A DNA stretch of 6,302 bases from JAFAGX01 sp035624085. GTDB lineage: Bacteria > Acidobacteriota > Terriglobia > Terriglobales > Acidobacteriaceae. The notes beneath the pieces were generated by a model that worked only from the letters and a program-made list of their open reading frames with translations, did not search any database and was not told the DNA's origin. The translations under genes and the position numbers were made by a program. Positions 1 to 4,814 of the stretch are shown piece by piece; the stretch's first letter is position 1; every line of letters starts with the position of its first letter. The stretch lies in assembly GCA_035624085.1 (NCBI GenBank), contig DASPSE010000212.1, positions 1 to 6,302 of the forward strand. The letters are read 5' to 3'.

Positions 1-1
1 A

Positions 2-169
2 GCTTGCGGCAACGCCGCAGGAATAACGGCAGGTTCTCGCATCAATGCTTGGAAGCAGCGACTGTTTTCAACGATTGTAAGCAAAGAAGACAGCGAGAAC
101 CTCGAAGCAATTCGCATGGCAATCACCAACCAGCTTGCCCCAGCTAATCCTCTCCCCCCGACCTTTTGA
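2..169 (+). CDS. C-terminal fragment of an unidentified protein (5' end outside window)
   Basis: A frame open from the left edge runs 55 codons to a TGA at 167-169. The translation begins ACGNAAGITAGSRINAW, includes SKEDSENLEAIRMAITNQ, and ends in a proline-rich tail (PANPLPPTF). Its composition and codon use look like a real protein: mixed polar and hydrophobic residues, an amphipathic stretch around KEDSENLEAIRMAI, and no runs of rare residues. The opposite-strand open frame over 68-325 looks far less protein-like. I do not recognise a family. The gene would converge on the minus-strand toxin-antitoxin array that starts at 375. A GC-rich hairpin at 3-21 lies inside it and is probably just coding sequence. 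The call is based only on reading-frame quality and could be wrong. Confidence 0.4.
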   Translation, partial: ACGNAAGITAGSRINAWKQRLFSTIVSKEDSENLEAIRMAITNQLAPANPLPPTF

Positions 170-374
170 TTCGTCCTCGTATCTTGCTGAGGGCCCCGTT
201 GCCTCGCCGACCTTCATGGAAGGGTATCGAAGACCTCCCGGCGCGAGAGCGTGAGTCGTAAGTGCCGCGCTTTCAAGGACGCCGCAAGGAGAACCGGTTC
301 TCCCGTGAGTGAACGGCTGGCGCAATGATCTTGGGAAATCCGCGAAAGATGCGATGCAAGGCTACCTGCGAAGG
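170..374. other. Intergenic stretch between the left-edge gene and vapC
   Basis: No convincing gene on either strand. The minus-strand open frame that crosses it (68-325) has low-complexity, unprotein-like translation. The only clear structure is the 16-bp palindrome at 288-303, listed separately. I saw no hairpin followed by a T run that would serve as a terminator for the minus-strand vapBC genes. Confidence 0.5.
288..303. repeat. 16-bp perfect palindrome GGAGAACCGGTTCTCC
   Basis: The 16 bases are identical to their own reverse complement, and the symmetry stops at both sides (A at 287, C at 304). It lies 72 bp downstream of the vapC stop codon in non-coding sequence. It could be a dimeric regulator's site or a cruciform-prone element. 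No T tract follows it on either strand, so it is not an ordinary terminator. The function is unknown. Confidence 0.5.
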
Positions 375-770
375 CTACGACAGGCGCTGAATTCCAGGAA
401 GGCCGTCAAACCCCGAATCAAAGCTCAGAATCCGCTGAATTCCATGCTGGCTCATCACGGCTAGATGTACAGCGTCTCGAGCTGAGAGTTGTCGATGCCC
501 GAGTGCAATTTCTTTTGCGCGCTCTGTCGCGTCGCGATCAACCGGTAGTACTTCATCAACAATCCCGTGCAGAGCATCAAAAGCGGGCTGAATGGCGTCG
601 CGTCGGTCGATGGCAGTATAGCGATGCAAGATCTCCTGTAGCACTTCGGCGTCCGTCACTAAACGCTGGCCGTCGCTGACCAGGCTCTCTAGCAAGCGTT
701 GTGCGTCGGTTTTGTGGGGATGCGATGCTCCCACAAGGTACATGGTGATATTTGAATCTATGAGAATCAC
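375..770 (-). CDS. vapC: VapC-type PIN-domain toxin, locus 1 (intact)
   Basis: A 131-residue PIN-domain protein, the usual length for VapC toxins, which are metal-dependent RNases that cleave tRNA or rRNA. The acidic catalytic set is visible: Asp5 in ILIDSN at the end of strand 1, Glu46 in LQEILHR, Asp99 in SARDAVHLA, and Asp118 with Asp122 in SFDSGFD. The start is GTG at 770-768. The last base of the antitoxin's TGA lies inside it, giving a 4-base GTGA overlap typical of translational coupling, and a GGGGA Shine-Dalgarno-like stretch lies about six bases upstream. It is the second gene of a two-gene operon with the RHH antitoxin. The target RNA cannot be read from the sequence. Family assignment is firm and the reading frame is uninterrupted. 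Confidence 0.92.
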   Translation of the reverse strand: MILIDSNITMYLVGASHPHKTDAQRLLESLVSDGQRLVTDAEVLQEILHRYTAIDRRDAIQPAFDALHGIVDEVLPVDRDATERAKEIALGHRQLSARDAVHLAVMSQHGIQRILSFDSGFDGLPGIQRLS

Positions 771-1024
771 GGGTGGTCCCCAAGCCCATAGCCCTTTTCG
801 ATCTCTGCTAACATGAGAGCGATATCCCCAGTGGGAAACTCGAGTCGCGCCGCCGCGCGGATGACTTCCAGCTTCTTACCGACATCACTTCCAGGCTGCC
901 GCCGGCGAGTTATTTCCAGCGCTTCCCGAACCCATTGCGCAATGGACAAGCGGCGTGCGCGCGCCGCGCGCTGAATCTCTCGGTATTCTGGGTCTTTGAG
1001 GATGACTTGAAGTCTCTTAGACAT
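767..1024 (-). CDS. vapB: VapB-type ribbon-helix-helix antitoxin, locus 1
   Basis: An 85-residue protein. The N-terminal 42 residues read as a ribbon-helix-helix DNA-binding domain: a beta strand (KRLQVIL), helix 1 (PEYREIQRAARARR), the turn LSIAQ, then helix 2 (WVREALEITRR). The C-terminal half (from about residue 45) is the expected toxin-wrapping segment. It would neutralise the adjacent PIN toxin and, as a dimer or with VapC, repress its own promoter. The start ATG is at 1024-1022. No Shine-Dalgarno sequence precedes it, and upstream sequence within 35 bp is occupied by an operator-like palindrome. The stop overlaps the toxin's GTG by four bases. Confidence 0.9.
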   Translation of the reverse strand: MSKRLQVILKDPEYREIQRAARARRLSIAQWVREALEITRRRQPGSDVGKKLEVIRAAARLEFPTGDIALMLAEIEKGYGLGDHP

Positions 1025-1025
1025 G

Positions 1026-1058
1026 ATATGAGTGCAACTGACTCATATATATGAGTCA
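1026..1058 (-). promoter_or_regulatory. Probable autoregulatory operator of vapBC locus 1
   Basis: Positions 1039-1058 form a perfect 20-bp palindrome, TGACTCATATATATGAGTCA. A third copy of its octamer half-site ATATGAGT lies at 1026-1033, so three copies of ATATGAGT/ACTCATAT occur in 33 bp (1026-1033 direct, 1041-1048 inverted, 1049-1056 direct). The element sits 1 to 34 bp upstream of the antitoxin start. RHH antitoxins bind inverted or direct repeats at this position, so autorepression by VapB or VapBC is the natural reading. The AT-rich centre may also hold the -10 region, but I cannot settle on a -35/-10 pair. Confidence 0.75.
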
Positions 1059-1188
1059 ATGCTCTGCAAGTTGAGAGCTGTCGACGCAACTGCTTCGCAA
1101 TCCCCGAGCTTTTTCTGGCGCTGCAGGTTTGCCGGTGGCTGGACTAAGCCATGGAGCAACCTCGGCGTCTTATGACCGTCTCGACAAA

Positions 1189-1378
1189 TCAGTCCAGCAC
1201 TATCCGCAAGCGGAAGGGGCGCATCCTGCGCCAGCGATACGACTCAAAGTCCCGGTCCAGAGTAAGAATGTCTCCCATGTTCAGCTCATCGGCCAGTTGA
1301 GCCAGTCATGCATCCCTCAAAGTCCATCGACCGATCACAATCTTTGCGCAAGAGCTGGCGTACCAAGTTGGCGGAGAG
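1189..1378 (-). pseudogene. Decayed PIN/VapC toxin, C-terminal half only (locus 2)
   Basis: The minus strand carries the C-terminal part of a PIN toxin. Read in pieces it gives SANLVRQLL, then DRSMDFE in one frame (about 1341-1317), then LAQLADELNMGDILTLDRDF and ESYRWRRMRPFRL ending at a TGA (1191-1189). MDFEDA, LADEL, ILTLDRDF and YRWRR match the pattern of a common VapC group (MDLADA..L..LA......TLDRDF..YR). Two lesions are visible: one extra G near 1314-1316, and a TGA at 1308-1306 where the family normally has a sense codon. No N-terminal Asp strand or antitoxin is left, and a TAA (1381-1379) closes the frame upstream. It lies between intact loci 1 and 3 and cannot encode an active toxin. 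Confidence 0.75.
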
Positions 1379-1420
1379 TTAAAGTTTGAAGCTATCTCGG
1401 GCCGACGCGCACATCGATGC

Positions 1421-1804
1421 CTACACTCGGGCGAGCTGCGGAAGAACGTCAAAGTGCGTGTCACGGGCAACCAGGACAAGCGAATGTTGCAGGACGAGAG
1501 CTGCGATCCACATATCGTTCGTTGGGATGGGGGTGCCTTGCTTACGCAATTGCCGATAAACCGCGGCGTAATGATGCGTCGTCTGGTCGTCGGCATAGAG
1601 CACACCTACGCGAGACTTGAGGAGAAACCGGCGCAGGACGGCTTCGTTACGCGGTCCTTGTGTGCCCACTGCAAATCCGGCGCGCAATTCTCCCAGCACG
1701 ATGAAGGGCAGCCAGACTTCATCGGCGAGCTCGATCGCCTCGACAACGGATACATTGCCCCGGCAAAGGTCAGTGTAACGGTTGGTGTCGAGTGCCAGCC
1801 TCAC
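1421..1804 (-). CDS. vapC: VapC-type PIN-domain toxin, locus 3 (intact)
   Basis: A PIN-domain RNase toxin of 127 residues. Acidic residues are all in place: Asp6 (LALDTN), Glu39 (VLGELRAGF), Asp97 in the hallmark PTNDMWIAA, and Asp115 plus Asp119 in ARDTHFD. I chose the GTG at 1804-1802. It overlaps the antitoxin's TGA as GTGA and has AAGGG eight bases upstream. The in-frame GTG at 1810 would add two residues but lies only two bases from that Shine-Dalgarno sequence. It forms an operon with the RHH antitoxin. It belongs to the VapC group with TNDxWIAA, many of whose members cleave tRNA or rRNA; the substrate here is unknown. Confidence 0.93.
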   Translation of the reverse strand: MRLALDTNRYTDLCRGNVSVVEAIELADEVWLPFIVLGELRAGFAVGTQGPRNEAVLRRFLLKSRVGVLYADDQTTHHYAAVYRQLRKQGTPIPTNDMWIAALVLQHSLVLVARDTHFDVLPQLARV

Positions 1805-2043
1805 CGCCACATCCCTTCGTCAATGATGTCCTGCGCGGCTAGGGCGTTGTCAAAAGCGGGATCTTTGAGCCAGGTGCCTGCGATATCGCTGAGATCGCGC
1901 TGTCGGCCGCGCTCCCCGGCGACACCAGCACCTCGGGCTAGGGCTTCAATGGCCACATCATTCAGGCTTTTGCCCTGCTCACGGGCAGCCCGGCGAAGAG
2001 CCTCATCCAAACTATCCGGCACGTTGCGGATGGTGTATTGCAT
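1801..2043 (-). CDS. vapB: VapB-type RHH antitoxin, locus 3
   Basis: An 80-residue antitoxin. The N-terminus reads as a ribbon-helix-helix domain: strand MQYTIRNVP, helix 1 DSLDEALRRAAREQ, turn GKSLND, helix 2 VAIEALARG. The C-terminal half (DLSDIAGTWLKDPAFDNAL and following) is a typical VapC-binding tail ending DEGMWR. The start ATG at 2043-2041 is chosen over an upstream in-frame ATG at 2082, because the 13 extra codons would be translated straight through the tandem operator repeats and the promoter. No Shine-Dalgarno sequence precedes the ATG. The stop overlaps the toxin GTG start by four bases. Confidence 0.9.
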   Translation of the reverse strand: MQYTIRNVPDSLDEALRRAAREQGKSLNDVAIEALARGAGVAGERGRQRDLSDIAGTWLKDPAFDNALAAQDIIDEGMWR

Positions 2044-2049
2044 GCAGAT

Positions 2050-2078
2050 ATTGTAGGCATTGTAGGCTAGAAATGCAA
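2050..2078 (-). promoter_or_regulatory. Sigma70-like promoter of vapBC locus 3
   Basis: On the minus strand TTGCAT (2078-2073) is followed by a 17-bp spacer and TACAAT (2055-2050), a good -35/-10 pair. The -10 ends only six bases before the antitoxin ATG, so transcription would begin at or next to the ATG and give a leaderless mRNA. That fits the lack of a Shine-Dalgarno sequence. The 9-bp operator repeats overlap the -10 and spacer, so antitoxin binding would block RNA polymerase. Inferred from consensus match only. Confidence 0.55.
2051..2068 (-). repeat. Tandem 9-bp operator-like repeat, locus 3
   Basis: TTGTAGGCA at 2051-2059 is followed immediately by TTGTAGGCT at 2060-2068 (plus-strand reading). 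Closely related units, TTGTAAGCA, occur at the same place before the antitoxin of locus 5. Direct repeats of this length and position are consistent with cooperative binding of RHH dimers. Confidence 0.6.
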
Positions 2079-2163
2079 GCACGCCGTCCCGTTGCGAGGA
2101 GCAAACTCGATCCAGAATTGAACTGCGTAACAGTTTCCACGACCCCTAAACGCGCCAGCCATC

Positions 2164-2587
2164 TCATCGCAGAAGGTGTGGGGCTATGATGCTAAGGAAT
2201 TCAGCTGAGCTAATGATCTTGGTGTTCTTCCAGAACTTTGGGAAGTGTCGCTGGTTGCCGGTGATGAAGTAGCCCGCACGAGCGGCGTCGGCACATTCAA
2301 CAAACATATTGTCGGCCGGGTCTGATGTGACACCTGTGCCAGATGTGATGGCGTGACCACACGGGTCTGATTCTTTATCAATTGAAGCAGTTGCTGGCGT
2401 AAACTTCTGCGAATCTTGAGCTCGGGGCGCGCCAGAACCAACCCATATTCCGAGAGGATGGGATGGAAGCATACCAGCGAGCAGGCTTGATCATGGCGAG
2501 CAATACGACCGTACGTTGCAATCCTTCGGGCGTGAGCGCTGCGGATACGACCACGTTTGTGTCGATCACCAGGCGAAGCGGGATCAT
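2164..2587 (-). pseudogene. PIN-family toxin broken by two frameshifts, locus 4
   Basis: Three consecutive minus-strand frames join into one PIN protein of about 140 residues, a normal length for the COG1569/TIGR00305-type group. Frame one (from ATG 2587) gives MIPLRLVIDTNVVVSAAL, with the strand-1 Asp, to about residue 41. Frame two resumes near 2465 with HPILSEYGLVLARPELK, carrying the conserved Glu, through to HLAQ. Frame three resumes at 2331 with VTSDPADNMFVECADAA, GYFITGNQRHFPKFW and a C-terminus APHLLR. The joins need one base restored near 2465 (CC, probably once CCC) and two bases removed near 2332-2333 (a doubled GT). As written, translation from the start gives a truncated 69-residue product. 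Its ATG overlaps the antitoxin stop as ATGA. Sequencing error is an alternative to true decay. Confidence 0.85.
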
Positions 2588-2862
2588 CGGTGTCTGGGTT
2601 TGCGAGCGGCCTTCACGATCTGTTCAATTTGCGTGGTGCTGAGTCTATTTGTGCCTTTGCTTCTCGACTCTTTTCCAATGGCGCGAAGGAGCTCATGCTC
2701 AGGGACTGCGAGACGCACGTAATCCCTGATGCTGAGCAAAACGGCTCGCGGTCTGCCCCACTTCTCGATCACAAGGGACCGGCCCTCGTCCTCCACACGG
2801 CGGAGAAGTCTGCCGAAATTTGCCCGTGCGTCTAGCGCCGTCACCACAATTCCGTTGTTCAT
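2584..2862 (-). CDS. Phd/YefM-like antitoxin, locus 4
   Basis: A 92-residue protein with a Phd/YefM-type N-terminus: VTALDARANFGRLL forms strand and helix 1, RRVEDEGRSLVIEKWGRP the central beta hairpin, and RAVLLSIRDYVRLA the next strand and helix. The C-terminal part (SRSKGTNRLSTTQIEQIV and following) is the toxin-binding tail. Phd-type antitoxins bind their own promoter and block their partner; here the partner is the frameshifted PIN gene that begins inside its stop codon (ATGA overlap). I chose ATG 2862, with GGAGG four bases upstream; the preceding TTG codon lies too close to that site. This antitoxin appears intact although the toxin is broken. Confidence 0.87.
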   Translation of the reverse strand: MNNGIVVTALDARANFGRLLRRVEDEGRSLVIEKWGRPRAVLLSIRDYVRLAVPEHELLRAIGKESRSKGTNRLSTTQIEQIVKAARKPRHR

Positions 2863-2981
2863 CAACCCTCCACTTCAATGATCTCAACGCTCCAGTTCGT
2901 TCTAGACCGGAGTCAAGATCACCGTCGGGCGCCGACGCAGCAGCTTCCAGAGTGCCCTCGGTGTGCAGTAGAGGCGGCTGG

Positions 2982-3352
2982 TCATCGGCGCAGAAACACA
3001 ACCCGGTCAGTCCAGTCCCAATTGCCCGTCTGCTTGTATAGCCGCGAGAGGGCTGGTACCAAGCCGCCGATGCTTGCCGGCGAGATCGTCATTTCATCGA
3101 TGAAGATCACGCCACCATGGTTTCGCCCTTCTTCTGCCCATGCTTTGAGCAACGAAGGAATCGTTCTGCGGTCATAAGTAACCAGCGTCATGCTTTGTGC
3201 GGCCGCTTCGCGTAGACACTCAGAATCGTCCTGCCCGAGAAACGCACCTTCCTCCCACTTCGCCATGGAACAGACCCTGAGAGACGGGACGTGCCGTCGT
3301 AAGCCGTCTGCTACAGCGGGCGAGAGATGCTCATCGAGAAGGAGTTGAGCAT
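2982..3352 (-). pseudogene. DUF5615-type PIN-like toxin with a one-base deletion at codon 3, locus 5
   Basis: The C-terminal 94 residues read as one open frame from ATG 3266 (MAKWEEGAFL...), but that frame extends back without a start codon through LLLDEHLSPAVADGLRRHV. This is the N-terminal strand and Asp-Glu motif of DUF5615/Mut7-C-like PIN proteins. Later motifs are DDSECLREAAAQ, LVTYDRRTIPSLL (second acidic cluster) and GGVIFID. An ATG at 3352-3350, one base after the antitoxin stop, is where the gene should start, but it is in another frame. Restoring one base after its second codon gives MLQLLLDEHLSP and a 123-residue protein, normal for the family. The ATG-3266 product would lack the N-terminal catalytic Asp. 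Remaining sequence looks undamaged, suggesting a recent lesion or a sequencing error. Confidence 0.77.
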
Positions 3353-3353
3353 C

Positions 3354-3797
3354 TCAGCTGCGTACCGGCTTCCCGGAAGCGAATTCGACCGCTTGGGGGA
3401 GCATGCGTTTCAGCTTCTCGAAATCGGTTGCGTCGTTCTCCGATATGGCCTCGTCGATTTCCTGCCGAAACGCCTGCGCATAGTTAACAGCTGCCCGAAC
3501 CTTACTCTCTGGCCACCCGAGATGCCGCGCCACGGCTGCCACGTCCTCTTTATAGCCACGAATGAGCAACATCAATTCCCATACTGCCAGTGTACTGCCT
3601 TGAATGTAAGCCTGCCGACCAGCGGACGAATCGCGAAAATCGATGAATGCGAATTCCGACCGCCGCAATCCTTCTTCGACTGGACGTGCACTGGCGTCGC
3701 TCGGGGTCCATCCATGCCGACTTGCCATGCGCTTCAGGCGTTTTCCACTTTCCACTGGCAAGCGCATACTTAGGACCATGGAACGGGTTGACCTCAT
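3354..3797 (-). CDS. RHH plus DUF433-like antitoxin, locus 5
   Basis: A 147-residue protein. Residues 7-49 look like a ribbon-helix-helix domain (VLSMRLPVESGKRL, then SRHGWTPSDAS, then VEEGLRRSEF). Residues about 57-115 resemble the DUF433 winged-helix type (GRQAYIQGSTLAVWELM, then VARHLGWPESKVRAAVNYA). Such proteins commonly precede DUF5615 PIN-like toxins, as here, so it is the likely antitoxin and autoregulator. I chose ATG 3797, with AAGGAG four bases upstream; longer in-frame starts (up to 3887) would translate through the operator repeats. Pro39 lies in what should be the second RHH helix (SARPVEEG), where a leucine would be expected; this might weaken DNA binding. The stop is one base from the expected toxin ATG. 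Confidence 0.8.
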   Translation of the reverse strand: MRSTRSMVLSMRLPVESGKRLKRMASRHGWTPSDASARPVEEGLRRSEFAFIDFRDSSAGRQAYIQGSTLAVWELMLLIRGYKEDVAAVARHLGWPESKVRAAVNYAQAFRQEIDEAISENDATDFEKLKRMLPQAVEFASGKPVRS

Positions 3798-3808
3798 GGA
3801 TCTCCTTC

Positions 3809-3835
3809 GTGTAAGCATTGTAAGCATTGTGACAC
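3809..3835 (-). promoter_or_regulatory. Tandem 9-bp operator repeats with Shine-Dalgarno, locus 5
   Basis: Plus-strand GTGTAAGCA (3809-3817) and TTGTAAGCA (3818-3826) are in tandem, with a degenerate third unit TTGTGACAC (3827-3835). On the minus strand each repeat junction contains TACAAT- or CACAAT-like hexamers that could act as a -10; I see no convincing -35. GAAGGAG (3808-3802) follows directly, four bases before the chosen start codon. The unit is nearly the same as at locus 3, so binding by either antitoxin is conceivable. Confidence 0.62.
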
Positions 3836-4019
3836 AGACGATTCCATTCACGCGTGTTCGCATCTGCTGTAGTGGCCACGGGCGCAAAGACTGGGAAGAT
3901 AGGTGGGATCACGACGCCGGGGCAGGACAGCAACGAGTACCACAAGTTTCACCGCGACCTAGCGATGCTCTGAGTTGCTGGGAAAAGAACGGGAAGCCGA
4001 CTTCCAAGAGACAGCTTTG

Positions 4020-4448
4020 TTATTGACTGGGTTTGTTAGGCACTCTTAGGGAGTAAGCCAGAGCCGAGGCAACATCAGTGTGCGAAAAGTCGTCTCCCTT
4101 AAACAGCAGCGGTTCCCTCTTTGCCTTCGCCAGGGCATACGCGAAACAGTCTCCGAAGTTCAGGCCGGCCGGGTGACCACTGCCCTTGCCGAAATCGCGG
4201 TAGGCTTGGCGTGCTGTCCGCGCCTGAGCCTCAGTAACGGATTCAACAATCACCTCCGCTTCCTCAAGCAGCCCGTCGAATCGCCGACTCGCCACCGGAT
4301 CCCGACTTGCATCAATCACCGCAGCGGCTTCGACATAACTGACCGCCGAGATACGCCGATGGACCGCCTTCTCGATGGTCTTGGCAAACAAAGCCGCCTC
4401 CGGTTCATCGCGAAGGATGGCGATCAAGGCCGATGTGTCGAGAATCAT
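4020..4448 (-). CDS. vapC: VapC-type PIN-domain toxin, locus 6 (intact)
   Basis: A 142-residue PIN toxin resembling the mycobacterial VapC28/VapC30 group. Key positions are present: Asp4 (ILDTSAL), Glu40 (SYVEAAAV), Asp100 inside the group hallmark GHPAGLNFGDCFAYALA, and Asp119/Asp120 in LLFKGDDFSHTD. Known members are RNases acting on tRNA or other RNA; the target of this one is not evident. The start ATG at 4448-4446 overlaps the antitoxin TGA as ATGA and has AAAGGA eight bases upstream. The reading frame is uninterrupted. It is the rightmost toxin in the array. Confidence 0.95.
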   Translation of the reverse strand: MILDTSALIAILRDEPEAALFAKTIEKAVHRRISAVSYVEAAAVIDASRDPVASRRFDGLLEEAEVIVESVTEAQARTARQAYRDFGKGSGHPAGLNFGDCFAYALAKAKREPLLFKGDDFSHTDVASALAYSLRVPNKPSQ

Positions 4449-4699
4449 CGCGGCAGTCCTTTCTCGTCATAGAGCAGGCGACCGTGATCGACGGACCGAA
4501 ATGGTTCTTTGAGGTGCGCGGCGCAATCCTTTCCAATTTGCAGCAGGCGCTCGGACAGTGCAGCGCCGCGTTGATGACGCAGATGTTCCAGACGCTGCCG
4601 TAGTGACTTCGTGACTGCTTCGGTCATGCTCTCCCCCGTGGTCTTCGCAAGCTCCCGAGCTAGTCTGTGCGCTTCCTTATTCTTTATGTTAAGGTTCAT
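4445..4699 (-). CDS. vapB: VapB antitoxin, Rv0623-like, locus 6
   Basis: An 84-residue antitoxin of the Rv0623/PSK-transcription-factor type. The N-terminus MNLNIKNKEAHRLARELA continues into TTGESMTEAVTKSLRQRLE and matches the ribbon-helix-helix of this group. The C-terminal half (from about 45) holds KDCAAHL and ends YDEKGLPR, the usual toxin-binding tail and ending. The ATG at 4699 is preferred to one at 4726, because the nine extra codons would be read through the promoter and operator repeats, and the alignable domain starts at MNLNI. No Shine-Dalgarno sequence precedes it. It overlaps the toxin start by four bases. Confidence 0.92.
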   Translation of the reverse strand: MNLNIKNKEAHRLARELAKTTGESMTEAVTKSLRQRLEHLRHQRGAALSERLLQIGKDCAAHLKEPFRSVDHGRLLYDEKGLPR

Positions 4700-4709
4700 G
4701 TGAGCTATC

Positions 4710-4744
4710 TTTATATCTACCATCACTATCTACCATTCTACCAC
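4710..4744 (-). promoter_or_regulatory. Promoter and repeat operator of vapBC locus 6
   Basis: Plus-strand TATCTACCAT occurs perfectly at 4714-4723 and again at 4727-4736 (13-bp period), and a shorter copy TCTACCAC at 4737-4744. On the minus strand TATAAA (4715-4710) makes a plausible -10 ending ten bases before the ATG at 4699, so the mRNA would have almost no leader. The -35 is weak (GAATGG with 17-bp spacing), as expected for a promoter controlled by nearby factors. Binding of the RHH antitoxin to the repeats is inferred. Confidence 0.6.
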
Positions 4745-4814
4745 ATCGGACAACCCCGCGAAGACAGCGAGGAATTACAAAACGAAGCCACGAAACTGCT
4801 TATTTTCAGTAAAT

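Noticed and set aside
3..21. GC-rich hairpin (8-bp stem, 3-base loop)
   Set aside because: It lies inside the left-edge coding frame and has no T run on either side.
68..325. Minus-strand 85-codon open frame
   Set aside because: Translation lacks any domain-like pattern, overlaps the better-looking plus-strand frame at 2-169, and has no Shine-Dalgarno support that I can see.
1454..2056. Plus-strand 200-codon open frame
   Set aside because: It is antisense to the well-supported vapBC of locus 3; the translation is rich in Arg, Ser and Cys and has no recognisable domain.
3327..3773. Plus-strand 148-codon open frame
   Set aside because: It is antisense to the locus 5 antitoxin and the start of its toxin; the minus-strand reading carries clear family motifs and the plus-strand one does not.
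86..4771. 12-bp direct repeat GAAGACAGCGAG at 86-97 and 4760-4771, flanking the TA array
   Set aside because: It is tempting as a target-site or attachment repeat, but about one shared 12-mer is expected by chance in a window of this size, and the first copy lies in a probable coding frame. No longer match surrounds it.
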